DNA of 37,292 nt from assembly GCA_902776935.1 (NCBI GenBank), contig CACYRS010000022.1, positions 688 to 37,979 on the forward strand, written 5' to 3'. Both the position numbers and the translations under genes were made by a program. The stretch comes from an uncultured Prevotellaceae bacterium (GTDB taxonomy: Bacteria > Bacteroidota > Bacteroidia > Bacteroidales > Bacteroidaceae). This document shows, piece after piece, positions 7,679 to 16,184 of this stretch. The notes under the pieces are model-generated. The model saw only the letters and a program-made list of their open reading frames with translations. It searched no databases and was not told the origin of the DNA. Position 1 is the first letter of the stretch. The number at the start of each line of letters is the position of its first letter.

Positions 7679-10363
7679 ATGAATACCAAAATACTTTTTT
7701 CCTGTATGCTACTGACGATGTCTGCACTGCTATCATTGAATGCACAGACAGTAAAGAACGACACAACAAGCAATACCGTTCGCATAGGATATATAAGTAC
7801 AGGAATAAGCACTCTGGCAGGAGCCGTAGACCAGGTAACGGAAGAGAGGATGAACAAAGGTCTGGTCACATCATCTCTCGATGCCCTCAGTGGTCAGGCT
7901 GCCGGTGTGAAGGTGATGAATGACGGTAACCAGGAGGCGATGGTAAGTGCCGTACGAGTGAGAGGAACCACCTCACTTACCGGTGGCAACGACCCGTTGG
8001 TAATCATCGACGGTGTTACCTCCGACCTTGCCACACTATCCAGCATCTACCCTGCCGACATTGAGAGCTTCACCATCCTCAAGGATGCCTCAGAGACAGC
8101 ACAGTACGGTTCACGAGGTGCTGCGGGTGTCATCGAGGTGGCAACGAAGAAAGGACGCCAGTCGCAGTTCCATATCTCATACGACGGCACTGTAGGCTTC
8201 GAGAGTATCTACAAACGTGTTGAGATGCTCAACGCCAGCCAGTTCCGTCAGGCCGCCCAAGACCTGAACCTCCAATATATCGACAAGGGGTACGACACCA
8301 ACTTCAGCCGAAGCATCGAACGTACGGGATTCGTGCAGAACCACCATGTGGCCTTCGGTGGAGGATCAGGCGAAGCCAACTACCGGGCATCAATAGGTAT
8401 GATGGAGCACCAGACTGTCATCAAGACAAACAGCCTACGCACCTATATCGCCAAGCTCGACATCTCGCAGAAGGCCTTCGACAATCGTCTTACAGTGGAC
8501 CTCGGCATCTTCGGTTCCCTGCAAAATAACAACTATATTCCCTTCCGTCAGAAACTCCTTTTCTCTGCCCAGACCTTCAACCCCACCTTCCATGATGGAG
8601 CCAATAATGACGGTAGCTATGACCAGGTGACAGAAGCCCTGTGGATAAACAATCCCAACTCACTGCTCACGATGTCACAGGAGGAGGACAACGGCCATTT
8701 CAATGCCCATCTCACAGCCACCGTCATCCTGATGAAAGACCTGAAGTTGCGCGCCTTCGGATCATATTCCTATAACTCCGTTAACAACTCCCACTACTAC
8801 CCCACTATCGTGTGGAGTCATGGTGAGGCATATCGCGGCAACGAGAAGAACAACGAGATGATGGGCAACATCTCACTCGACTATAGCCTGAATACCAACA
8901 ACTCAACACTCAACCTGATGCTCCTTGCAGAAGCCAGTCAACAGAGAACAACAGGATTCTATACCACTGCCACCAATTTCTCTACCGATGCCTTCGGTTT
9001 CAACAAGCTATCGGCAGGTGCAGCGTTGCTTTGGGAGGGCACCGACTCGTACTTCAATGAATCCCGCATGGAGTCGTTTCTGCTCCGTGCCCAATATACC
9101 CTGCTCGACCGCTACACACTGACAGTAAATGCCCGTGCCGACGCATCGTCGAAGTTCGGAAAGAACCACCGCTGGGGTTTCTTCCCCTCCGTCAGTGGAG
9201 CTTGGCAGATACTGAAGAAAGGAGAGACATCCGCTCTCTTCCCCTTCCTCACCTCAGCAAAGATGCGCGTGGGATTGGGTCTCTCGGGTAACCTCGGAGG
9301 CATCAGTTCCTATAACTCCATGCAGCTGGTACAACCTAACGGTGTAGTACCCATGAACGGTACTACCGTCACCACCCTCGGTATCATGCGTAACGCCAAT
9401 CCCGACCTGAAATGGGAAGTGAAACGCAGCTTCAACATCGGTTTCGACCTCACTTTCTGGAACGGACGAATAGCCTTCAGTCTGGACCATTACCAGTCGA
9501 AGACAACAGACATGCTCTACGTCTACGATGTCCCCGTGCCACCATTCACCTATGACAAGCTCCTTGCCAACCTCGGCTCGATGAGAAACAGCGGTATGGA
9601 GATAGGCTTCGGCATCACACCCCTACGTAGCAAGGATTTGGAGCTTACCATCAACATGAACTGGTCGTTTGAACGTAACAAACTTCTCTCGCTCGACGGT
9701 GACTATAACGGACAGTATCTCTCGGCTCCCAGCATGAAGGGTATCTCCGCCCTTTGGGGACCTGGATTCCATGGTGCCAGCGATGTGGTGATGCAGATTG
9801 TGGGTGAGACGCTGGGAGTGTTCTACCTACACCACTGCAAAGGCATCGCTACAGATACTGACGGTTCGAAATACTATGATGTCACCGACGAGAAATATAT
9901 CTGCGGACAGGCCACCCCGAAAGCGATGATGGGTTCGAACATCGCCCTGCGCTATCGCCATTGGGATGTAACTGTCCAGATGAACGGTGCCTTCGGACAT
10001 AAGATATACAATGGCACAGCACTCACATATAACAATATGCTCTCTCTGCCAAACTACAATGTCATGCAGGGTGCTCCTGAGAAGAATATACAGGATCAGA
10101 CCATCAGCGACTATTACCTTGAGAACGGCGACTACCTTAACATCGACTATGTCACCATAGGCTGGACGGTACCCGTTCGCTCCAAGTACGTACAGAACCT
10201 ACGTGTCTCTGCATCTGTCAACAACCTCGCCACCATCACCGGCTATAGCGGACTTACGCCAATGATCAACTCCAGCGTCATCAACAGCTCGCTCGGCATC
10301 GACGATAAGAACACACTGCCGGTATATCGCAGTTACACCATCGGACTCAGTGTACAGTTCTAA
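7679..10363 (+). CDS. SusC-like TonB-dependent outer-membrane transporter, short form
   Basis: Outer-membrane importer of the SusC/RagA group, 894 residues. SusC proteins form a TonB-driven barrel capped by the partner SusD lipoprotein and import glycans or peptides. A signal peptide ends near residue 22 (LSLNAQ). The plug domain follows almost at once: a degenerate VRIGYISTGISTLAGAV at ~33-50, LDALSGQAAGVKV near 68-80, VRVRGTTSLTGGNDPLVIIDG, and LKDASETAQYGSRGAAGVI. The rest is beta-barrel and ends in an aromatic-terminated strand (YTIGLSVQF). The N-terminal carboxypeptidase-regulatory-like domain found in most SusC proteins (usually ~1000 residues or more) is absent. The susD gene follows 39 bases downstream. 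No adjacent regulator is present, and the nearest glycosidases are kilobases away, so the substrate cannot be inferred. Confidence 0.94.
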   Translation: MNTKILFSCMLLTMSALLSLNAQTVKNDTTSNTVRIGYISTGISTLAGAVDQVTEERMNKGLVTSSLDALSGQAAGVKVMNDGNQEAMVSAVRVRGTTSLTGGNDPLVIIDGVTSDLATLSSIYPADIESFTILKDASETAQYGSRGAAGVIEVATKKGRQSQFHISYDGTVGFESIYKRVEMLNASQFRQAAQDLNLQYIDKGYDTNFSRSIERTGFVQNHHVAFGGGSGEANYRASIGMMEHQTVIKTNSLRTYIAKLDISQKAFDNRLTVDLGIFGSLQNNNYIPFRQKLLFSAQTFNPTFHDGANNDGSYDQVTEALWINNPNSLLTMSQEEDNGHFNAHLTATVILMKDLKLRAFGSYSYNSVNNSHYYPTIVWSHGEAYRGNEKNNEMMGNISLDYSLNTNNSTLNLMLLAEASQQRTTGFYTTATNFSTDAFGFNKLSAGAALLWEGTDSYFNESRMESFLLRAQYTLLDRYTLTVNARADASSKFGKNHRWGFFPSVSGAWQILKKGETSALFPFLTSAKMRVGLGLSGNLGGISSYNSMQLVQPNGVVPMNGTTVTTLGIMRNANPDLKWEVKRSFNIGFDLTFWNGRIAFSLDHYQSKTTDMLYVYDVPVPPFTYDKLLANLGSMRNSGMEIGFGITPLRSKDLELTINMNWSFERNKLLSLDGDYNGQYLSAPSMKGISALWGPGFHGASDVVMQIVGETLGVFYLHHCKGIATDTDGSKYYDVTDEKYICGQATPKAMMGSNIALRYRHWDVTVQMNGAFGHKIYNGTALTYNNMLSLPNYNVMQGAPEKNIQDQTISDYYLENGDYLNIDYVTIGWTVPVRSKYVQNLRVSASVNNLATITGYSGLTPMINSSVINSSLGIDDKNTLPVYRSYTIGLSVQF

Positions 10364-10402
10364 CCCATATATTTTATTTCCTAATTAATATAATATTTTT
10401 CC

Positions 10403-11965
10403 ATGTCACGTCTATCATTCATCATTTGTCATTTATCACTTATCCCGTTGCTCATCTCCTGCTCTTTAGAGGAGAACCCGCGCGACCAGATAGAAGAGGA
10501 GATAGCCCACACGTCAGTCAGCGCACTCTTCCAGCATACCGTTGCCACATTATATAATTACATAGGCGGTTATAAGGACGGACAGGGACTGCAAGGCACC
10601 TGCAGGGGAATCTACGACCTCCAGACCTTCGGCTCTGACGAAGCCATGCTGCCCACACGCGGTGCAGACTGGTACGATGGCGGTATATGGCAACACATGT
10701 ACCGGCACTCATGGGGACCAGGTCACGAGATACCGAAGAACGCATGGCTCTACCTATATAAGGTCATCACCCTCTGCAACCACTCCCTGGAAGAGCTCGA
10801 CGAACATAAGGACATACTCGGTGAGCAGCCTCTGGCAATATATAAATCAGAGGTACGGGCACTGAGAGCCATCTTCTACTGGTATCTGCTGGACCTCTTC
10901 GGAAACGTGCCCATTATCACCACCACCGAAGCCTCGATGAAAGATGTGAGACAGGCAAGCCGCAAGGAGGTATTCGATTTCGTGGAGTCAGAGCTCCGTC
11001 AGGCCTGCGCATTCCTGCCCATGGAAAAGAGCAACAGGAAAGGCGACTATTACGGACGTGTCACTCTGCCAGTGGCTTACTTCGCCCTTGCCAAGCTGAT
11101 GCTCAATGCAGAGATATATTCAGGTACCCCGCGATGGGAAGACTGCATAGAGTTCTGCGACAGGCTTGAGATTCTCGAATATGAACTTGAAGACGACTAC
11201 TCTGCCAACTTCACCGTACATAACGAGACATCGAAAGAAAACATCTGGACGATACCCATGGACCAGCGCCTTTACCTTAACCAGCAGCAGAACCTATACC
11301 GCTCCTACCACTATCGTCATGCCGCTGCCTATGGCTTTACAGGCGAGAACGGCTCCTGTGCCACAAAACGGGCAATGGAGATCTTCGGCTACGGGACAGA
11401 CCATGAGGACAACCGTCTGGACAAGAACTACTGGACAGGTGAGGTTTACAATACTTTCGGGAATCTGGTTACCGACAGAACAGGCTCTCCACTCGTCTAC
11501 CACCCTATGGAGGTGGATATGGACATCAGCGGCAGTCCGTATGTAGAGACAGCCGGAGCCCGCATGAAGAAATACGAGGTAGACCTTAACGCCATAAAAG
11601 ACGGAAAACTGATGGAGAACGACATCGTGCTCTTCCGCTATGCCGACGTGCTGCTCATGCGTGCCGAGTCGAAATTCCGATTAGGTCAGGACGGACAGGA
11701 CGACTATGATGCCGTGCGCCTACGTGTTTCAATGCCAACTAAGCCCATATCACTACAGAACCTCCTCGACGAACGTCTGCTTGAGCTCTGTTGGGAGGGA
11801 TGGCGACGCCAGGACCTCATCCGCTTCCATAAGTATGAGAGTCTCTTTATGGGGGATGAGTTCGATGAAAAAGTAGATGAGAGCGATGGTCACACCACCC
11901 TCTACCCTATCCCAGCTGATGCGATAGCCCTCAACCTAAATCTCAAGCAGAACCCGGGATACTAA
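10403..11965 (+). CDS. SusD/RagB-like outer-membrane nutrient-binding lipoprotein
   Basis: Surface lipoprotein of the SusD family, 520 residues, the lid and ligand-binding partner of the SusC just upstream. The signal peptide ends in a lipobox, LISC, with Cys20 as the lipidated residue, followed by SLEENPRDQ, a typical SusD N-terminus. The helical core includes EVRALRAIFYWYLLDLFGNVPI (~150-171), a SusD hallmark. The C-terminal part has LLDERLLELCWEGWRRQDLIRF (~455-476) and ends with LYPIPADAIALNLNLKQNPGY, also typical. The DNA encoding the signal peptide is a run of four 7-bp repeats. The gene ends 12 bases before the convergent DUF4954 gene, and no terminator hairpin is visible between them. 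Confidence 0.95.
   Translation: MSRLSFIICHLSLIPLLISCSLEENPRDQIEEEIAHTSVSALFQHTVATLYNYIGGYKDGQGLQGTCRGIYDLQTFGSDEAMLPTRGADWYDGGIWQHMYRHSWGPGHEIPKNAWLYLYKVITLCNHSLEELDEHKDILGEQPLAIYKSEVRALRAIFYWYLLDLFGNVPIITTTEASMKDVRQASRKEVFDFVESELRQACAFLPMEKSNRKGDYYGRVTLPVAYFALAKLMLNAEIYSGTPRWEDCIEFCDRLEILEYELEDDYSANFTVHNETSKENIWTIPMDQRLYLNQQQNLYRSYHYRHAAAYGFTGENGSCATKRAMEIFGYGTDHEDNRLDKNYWTGEVYNTFGNLVTDRTGSPLVYHPMEVDMDISGSPYVETAGARMKKYEVDLNAIKDGKLMENDIVLFRYADVLLMRAESKFRLGQDGQDDYDAVRLRVSMPTKPISLQNLLDERLLELCWEGWRRQDLIRFHKYESLFMGDEFDEKVDESDGHTTLYPIPADAIALNLNLKQNPGY
10415..10442 (+). repeat. Four tandem 7-bp units (TCATTCA, TCATTTG, TCATTTA, TCACTTA) in the SusD signal peptide
   Basis: Four consecutive 7-base units, consensus TCATTTA, encode the hydrophobic stretch FIICHLSL of the SusD signal peptide. 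Seven-base units keep the codon frame every three copies. The same unit occurs on the opposite strand inside the GH67 gene at 21914-21941. Confidence 0.75.
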
Positions 11966-11977
11966 AAAACAGGAACG

Positions 11978-13831
11978 TTAATTCTCGTAGTCAATCTCGT
12001 GGTCGAGTTTGGAGAGGAAGTCCTCGTAGACCTCCGGTTCAACATCGCCCATCTGATACTCTTTCTCTGCATCCTTGCGTATCTCAGCAATCCAGGCACG
12101 ACGGGCCTTGATATAATCCTCATGGATACGCCCAGCTTCGGACTCAGTGAGTTCCTCAAGACCATAGTAGTCGAGAATCATCTGATATGACCAAGACCAA
12201 CGGTAGTCGCTGTAGTTATTGTTGATCTCCTCAAAACGATCGAGCACCTGTTGGATATTATCGATGTCACCGCTCTTGATGTCTCGTACGATACGTAGTT
12301 CCTCACTCTCAGGCAAGAGCAGTCCGCTAAGGTCAGTCCAGCGACCCTTGCCTACTACACTCTTAGGACGTCCGAAGAAGCCTTCCTTCTGAGCACGTTT
12401 CAGTACGGCACCCATATAGATGCGCAGGGCGATATCGTAATACTTCAGGCCCTTGCGCAACGAAGAGGCATTGATGACATATTCGTGGAAATTGTATGTA
12501 GAGACGTTATCTCCAGAGGCCTCTCGCAAAGCCTTCAGGACCTTGATACCCTCCATGATCTCACCAACGGTGAAGGGTGAGAGCCAGTCGAAGTTGATGA
12601 TACTCTTACGAGACTGTTTGCTGCGCTTATCACGCTTCGGCCATTTCTTGATATCACGATAGAGTCCCACGGTGGTGATGTTTCGTCCAGGAACAAGATA
12701 ACACTCCTCACCGTATGCCATCAGATAAGAAAACGGCAGGTTACGGGTGTCTGGATGGTGCATCAGCTTGCCAAAGCAGACAGAGAAAGCACCTATCGTG
12801 GCAGGCATCAGCACATAAGAGCCTGAGGCGGTCTTTGTGCCACGCTCGAGGGTGCCGTAATGCAATGGGCCCATCTTATAGGCATGGTTGGAGAAGTTGG
12901 TGTTAGAGCCTGCATTATAAAACGAGAACTCGCCACCGATAAGCAGAGAACTCTTATGGTGAGAGGCGCAGAACGGTCCGCAGAAGGCGGCACAGGCCTC
13001 ACCATTTGCCATGAAGGAATTGGCGAAGAACAGGCTGGCCTCAGCAGTGAAGCCATTGGTAATCTGACAAGCCTCACCCACAAAACAGTCCTGCATCTTC
13101 ACGGAGTTGTTGATGGAGCAGCCATCGCAGATGATAGAGTTCTCGCAGATGACGCCAGTGCCAATGAATACAGGGGCATCCATCGATGACATCACAGTAC
13201 ATTCTGACAGACGAGCAGCACCGCTGATCTCACAATAGCCCTTAATAACGGTATTGGTGATGTCCTTGGCATTGATAATCTTCACGTTGTTGCCGATATA
13301 TCCGCGATCAGGACGAGTAACACGCAGCTCATCCTCAATCATCTGCTGGATGGTCTTCTTTAACTGCTTGTCACGATCATGCTTCACCATAAACGCAGCC
13401 AACTGACTATTCAACTCACGGAAGATGGTGACATTACCATCGCCCATCTCGTTGAGTACGGAGATGACAGAACCTTCGCCGTATGTAGCGTCATCGGTAG
13501 TCTCGAGGGTACATATATTTGATATGTAACAATCATTGCCGATAGTGTAGTTATTGATGTAGTTGCCGACCTTCTCTATAAGACAGTCATTGCCCACGGA
13601 GACATTACGTAGTGTGCTGTCGTTAATGCCGGAATGCTTGAAGAAGCCCTTGGTTACCTCTACCTGTTTATTAAACTCTCCCAGGCGGATATCTCCGTAG
13701 AACATCACACGGTGGAAGTTATACGGCTTAAAACCTTCTGCCACCATCACTCGCTGCCAGTCTTCTGCCCAACATACATTATGCTCAAGGACCTCAACCT
13801 CTTCCTGTGTCAAGTTTCTGTAATCACTCAT
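11978..13831 (-). CDS. DUF4954-family protein with left-handed beta-helix (hexapeptide-like) repeats
   Basis: A 617-residue protein I recognise as the DUF4954 family common in Bacteroidales; its function is unknown. Residues ~65-300 contain many short Ile/Val-rich turns, such as NDCLIEKVGNYI, NDCYISNICTLE, GNNVKIINAKDI, TGVICENSIICDGCSI and NNSVKMQDCFVG. These are the pattern of left-handed parallel beta-helix (hexapeptide) sugar acyltransferases and nucleotidyltransferases. The C-terminal third (~430-617) is mostly helical and charged. There is no signal peptide, so it is probably cytoplasmic. The start overlaps the end of hflX by 8 bases, so the two are likely one operon with coupled translation. 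A role as an acyltransferase or sugar-nucleotide enzyme is only an inference from the fold. Confidence 0.88.
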   Translation of the reverse strand: MSDYRNLTQEEVEVLEHNVCWAEDWQRVMVAEGFKPYNFHRVMFYGDIRLGEFNKQVEVTKGFFKHSGINDSTLRNVSVGNDCLIEKVGNYINNYTIGNDCYISNICTLETTDDATYGEGSVISVLNEMGDGNVTIFRELNSQLAAFMVKHDRDKQLKKTIQQMIEDELRVTRPDRGYIGNNVKIINAKDITNTVIKGYCEISGAARLSECTVMSSMDAPVFIGTGVICENSIICDGCSINNSVKMQDCFVGEACQITNGFTAEASLFFANSFMANGEACAAFCGPFCASHHKSSLLIGGEFSFYNAGSNTNFSNHAYKMGPLHYGTLERGTKTASGSYVLMPATIGAFSVCFGKLMHHPDTRNLPFSYLMAYGEECYLVPGRNITTVGLYRDIKKWPKRDKRSKQSRKSIINFDWLSPFTVGEIMEGIKVLKALREASGDNVSTYNFHEYVINASSLRKGLKYYDIALRIYMGAVLKRAQKEGFFGRPKSVVGKGRWTDLSGLLLPESEELRIVRDIKSGDIDNIQQVLDRFEEINNNYSDYRWSWSYQMILDYYGLEELTESEAGRIHEDYIKARRAWIAEIRKDAEKEYQMGDVEPEVYEDFLSKLDHEIDYEN

Positions 13832-15155
13832 AGTCTTGATATAAAAAGTCGTTATATGGATATTTCTGTACGTGGAGCTCTCTTACACGTTTGTAGAGAT
13901 GCTCACGCAACTCATCAATGTTTTCTTTCTGTTTCGCAGAGATAAAGAGACACTCCAGGTAATGGCCGGCTTCTGCAGAACGGGCCATCCACGTGCGTTT
14001 CAACTCGTCGAGAGTGATATTCTCCTTTGTCTCAGGGGTGAGGTCGTCCTCCTCCTTAGGCACCCAGGTATAGGCGTCGATCTTATTAAAGACGATAACA
14101 GAAGGAGTGTCGGCACAACCCAGATCCTTGAGAGTGTTCTCCACAACGCGGATCTGTTCCTCGAAGTCAGGATGGGAGATGTCCACCACATGTACCAGGA
14201 GGTCTGCCTCGCGCACCTCATCAAGGGTACTCTTGAAACTCTCCACAAGGTCCGAAGGCAACTTACGGATAAAGCCTACGGTATCAGCCAGAAGAAACGG
14301 CAGATTGTCGATGGTCATCTTGCGGACTGTGGTATCGAGGGTGGCGAAGAGTTTATTCTCTGCAAAGACCTCACTCTTGGCAAGCAGATTCATCATCGTG
14401 CTCTTTCCAACGTTGGTATATCCCACGAGGGCCACACGGATAAGACGGCCACGATTCTTACGCTGGGTGGTCTTCTGTTTGTCGATCTCCGAGAGGCGCT
14501 GTTTCAGCAAAGTGATACGCTGAAGGATGATACGACGGTCCATCTCGAGCTGTGTCTCACCAGGACCGCGAAGACCTACGGAGCCTTTTCCGCCACCAGA
14601 GCCGGAACCGCCACCCTGTCTTTCCAGGTGAGTCCACAGGCGCTGAAGTCTTGGTAACATATAACGATGCTGAGCCAGTTCCACCTGAGCCTTGGCTTCT
14701 GCTGTCTGTGCTCGCATGGCGAAGATATCGAGGATGAGAGAGGTTCGATCAAGGATCTTTACCTGAAGTTCCTTCTCGATATTACGCATCTGCTTGGCAG
14801 AGAGCTCATCATCGAAGATCACCATTCCCACAGGCTGAGGAGCGTTGGAATCATCAAGCAGTCCCTCAGCAAACAGCGATGCATCCTGGGCGTCAACCCA
14901 CTCATCGTATGCATCTTGGCATTGTTTTATGTAAGCCTTGATCTCAAGGAGCTTACCCGAACCCACGTATGTTGTCTGACTCGGACCTCCCACCTTCTGA
15001 GTGAAACGCTTGACAGTGACAGCACCCGCAGTATCAGCAAGAAACTCCAGTTCGTCGAGATATTCTTTTGTCTTGGCCTCATCCTGATCCTTCGTTATCA
15101 GACCCACAAGGACTGCAGTCTCAGCCTTGGCCTCGGAAATTACAAATTCTTTCAT
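13824..15155 (-). CDS. hflX: Ribosome-associated GTPase HflX
   Basis: GTPase that binds the 50S subunit and in other bacteria splits stalled ribosomes after stress; cytoplasmic. It has 443 residues from the ATG at 15155 (MKEFVISEAKAET). The reading frame continues upstream but runs through the promoter, so the longer form is rejected. The N-terminal HflX domain contains TYVGSGKLLEI and a Gly-rich linker ending in GLRGPGETQLEMDRR, the family signature. The G domain shows G1 GYTNVGKST, G3 DTVGF and G4 NKID. It forms an operon with the overlapping DUF4954 gene. A -7 box ends only 8 bases before the start codon, so the 5' leader must be very short. Confidence 0.95.
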   Translation of the reverse strand: MKEFVISEAKAETAVLVGLITKDQDEAKTKEYLDELEFLADTAGAVTVKRFTQKVGGPSQTTYVGSGKLLEIKAYIKQCQDAYDEWVDAQDASLFAEGLLDDSNAPQPVGMVIFDDELSAKQMRNIEKELQVKILDRTSLILDIFAMRAQTAEAKAQVELAQHRYMLPRLQRLWTHLERQGGGSGSGGGKGSVGLRGPGETQLEMDRRIILQRITLLKQRLSEIDKQKTTQRKNRGRLIRVALVGYTNVGKSTMMNLLAKSEVFAENKLFATLDTTVRKMTIDNLPFLLADTVGFIRKLPSDLVESFKSTLDEVREADLLVHVVDISHPDFEEQIRVVENTLKDLGCADTPSVIVFNKIDAYTWVPKEEDDLTPETKENITLDELKRTWMARSAEAGHYLECLFISAKQKENIDELREHLYKRVRELHVQKYPYNDFLYQDYE

Positions 15156-15163
15156 ATTGGGTG

Positions 15164-15171
15164 CAAAGATA
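15164..15171 (-). promoter_or_regulatory. Bacteroidetes -7 box for hflX
   Basis: On the minus strand this reads TATCTTTG, an exact TAnnTTTG match. Only eight bases separate it from the hflX ATG (15153-15155), so transcription would begin at or a few bases before the start codon. Confidence 0.6.
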
Positions 15172-15180
15172 AGAAAAAAG

Positions 15181-15207
15181 ATACAGATTACACAGATTGT
15201 GACAGAT
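15181..15207. repeat. Three degenerate ACAGAT units upstream of hflX
   Basis: The core ACAGAT occurs at 15183, 15192 and 15202 (units ATACAGATT, ACACAGATT, GTGACAGAT), a period of 9-10 bases. The repeat lies between the hflX -7 box and the nagB promoter, where an hflX -33 element or a regulator site could be. No function is evident from the sequence alone. Confidence 0.55.
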
Positions 15208-15277
15208 ATTTTGAAAAAAAACACTAAAAAAAATATAAAATCAACGCTATCCGTGCATAAGGAAAAAGAATTATATG

Positions 15278-15285
15278 TATTTTTG
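15278..15285 (+). promoter_or_regulatory. Bacteroidetes -7 box for nagB
   Basis: TATTTTTG matches TAnnTTTG, 35 bases before the nagB ATG. No clear TTTG is seen at the expected -33 distance. The 165-base gap between hflX and nagB holds the two divergent -7 boxes and the ACAGAT repeat. Confidence 0.6.
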
Positions 15286-15320
15286 CAATCAAATTAAAAC
15301 CAACTAAAATAAAACAAATT

Positions 15321-16115
15321 ATGAGAGTTATTATTCAGTCAGACTATCAGAAGATGTCTCAGTGGGCAGCTAACCACGTTATCGAGCGTATCAATGCTTT
15401 TAATCCTACGCCAGATCACAAGTTCGTATTGGGTCTGCCTACAGGTTCCTCACCCGTTGGCATGTACAATGCCCTTGTAGAGGCTAACCGTGCAGGTAAG
15501 GTATCATTCAAGAATGTGATCACCTTCAACATGGACGAGTATGTAGGTCTGCCAGAGATCCATCCTGAGAGCTACCATGCATTTATGGCACGTAACCTTT
15601 TCGATCATGTCGACTGCCCTAAGGAGAACATACATATCCTCAATGGTAATGCCACTGACCTCGCAGCTGAGTGCAAGCACTATGAGGAGATGATTCTAGA
15701 GGCTGGTGGTATCGACCTCTTCATCGGAGGTATCGGCCCTGATGGCCATATCGCATTCAACGAGCCAGGCAGTTCTCTGCGTAGCCGTACTCGAATGAAG
15801 ACTCTGACAACAGACACACGTATTGCCAACAGCCGTTTCTTCGGAGGTAACCCCGAGAGTGTTCCTGCACACGCACTGACAGTAGGTGTTGGTACCGTTA
15901 TGGATGCCCGTGAGGTGATGATTCTCGTAAATGGCCATGGTAAGGCTCGCGCTATGCAGGCTGCCATCGAGGGTAGCGTTAACCACATGTGGACTATCTC
16001 CGCACTCCAGATGCACGAGCATGGTATCATCGTTTGCGATGAGGATGCTGCCGACGAACTGAAGGTTAGCACTTATAAGTATTTCAAGGATATTGAGAGC
16101 GATCAGCTCCTTTAA
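15321..16115 (+). CDS. nagB: Glucosamine-6-phosphate deaminase
   Basis: Converts glucosamine-6-phosphate to fructose-6-phosphate and ammonia, the step that feeds amino sugars into glycolysis; cytoplasmic. The protein has 264 residues, the usual length. Active-site residues fall at the same numbers as in the E. coli enzyme: Asp72 in FNMDEY, and Asp141, His143 and Glu148 in [12 protein letters not shown]. The sugar-phosphate loop GLPTGSSP is at 38-45. It has its own promoter and is followed by a strong hairpin before GH97. No nagA or amino-sugar transporter is adjacent. Some Bacteroidales carry a longer NagB-like paralogue; this one is the standard short form. Confidence 0.97.
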   Translation: MRVIIQSDYQKMSQWAANHVIERINAFNPTPDHKFVLGLPTGSSPVGMYNALVEANRAGKVSFKNVITFNMDEYVGLPEIHPESYHAFMARNLFDHVDCPKENIHILNGNATDLAAECKHYEEMILEAGGIDLFIGGIGPDGHIAFNEPGSSLRSRTRMKTLTTDTRIANSRFFGGNPESVPAHALTVGVGTVMDAREVMILVNGHGKARAMQAAIEGSVNHMWTISALQMHEHGIIVCDEDAADELKVSTYKYFKDIESDQLL

Positions 16116-16142
16116 ATAAAAAATAAGAAAAAAAATATTCAG

Positions 16143-16171
16143 AGGAGGCGGGGTTCCTGTCTCCTTTTTTT
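16143..16171 (+). terminator. Terminator-like hairpin between nagB and GH97
   Basis: A 9-bp stem with two G-T pairs (16144-16152 with 16156-16164) has a 3-base loop and is followed by seven T residues. The GH97 ATG lies only 13 bases after the T-run. I see no TAnnTTTG box between nagB and GH97, so this may act as an attenuator as well as the end of nagB. Confidence 0.75.
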
Positions 16172-16184
16172 AATTTCAGAATAT

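Noticed and set aside
7679-11965. SusCD as the core of a polysaccharide-utilisation locus with GH97/GH35/GH67/GH2
   Set aside because: The minus-strand hflX-DUF4954 operon and nagB separate them, and no hybrid two-component or sigma/anti-sigma regulator is present, so a single locus is not supported; only the shared promoter core hints at a link.
11966-11977. Terminator between convergent susD and DUF4954
   Set aside because: The 12-base gap has only a short AACGTT palindrome and no T-run, so no terminator is claimed.
15156-15224. Longer HflX starting with a hydrophobic segment
   Set aside because: The extension is encoded by the promoter and the ACAGAT repeat, and HflX is a cytoplasmic GTPase whose homologues start near MKEF.
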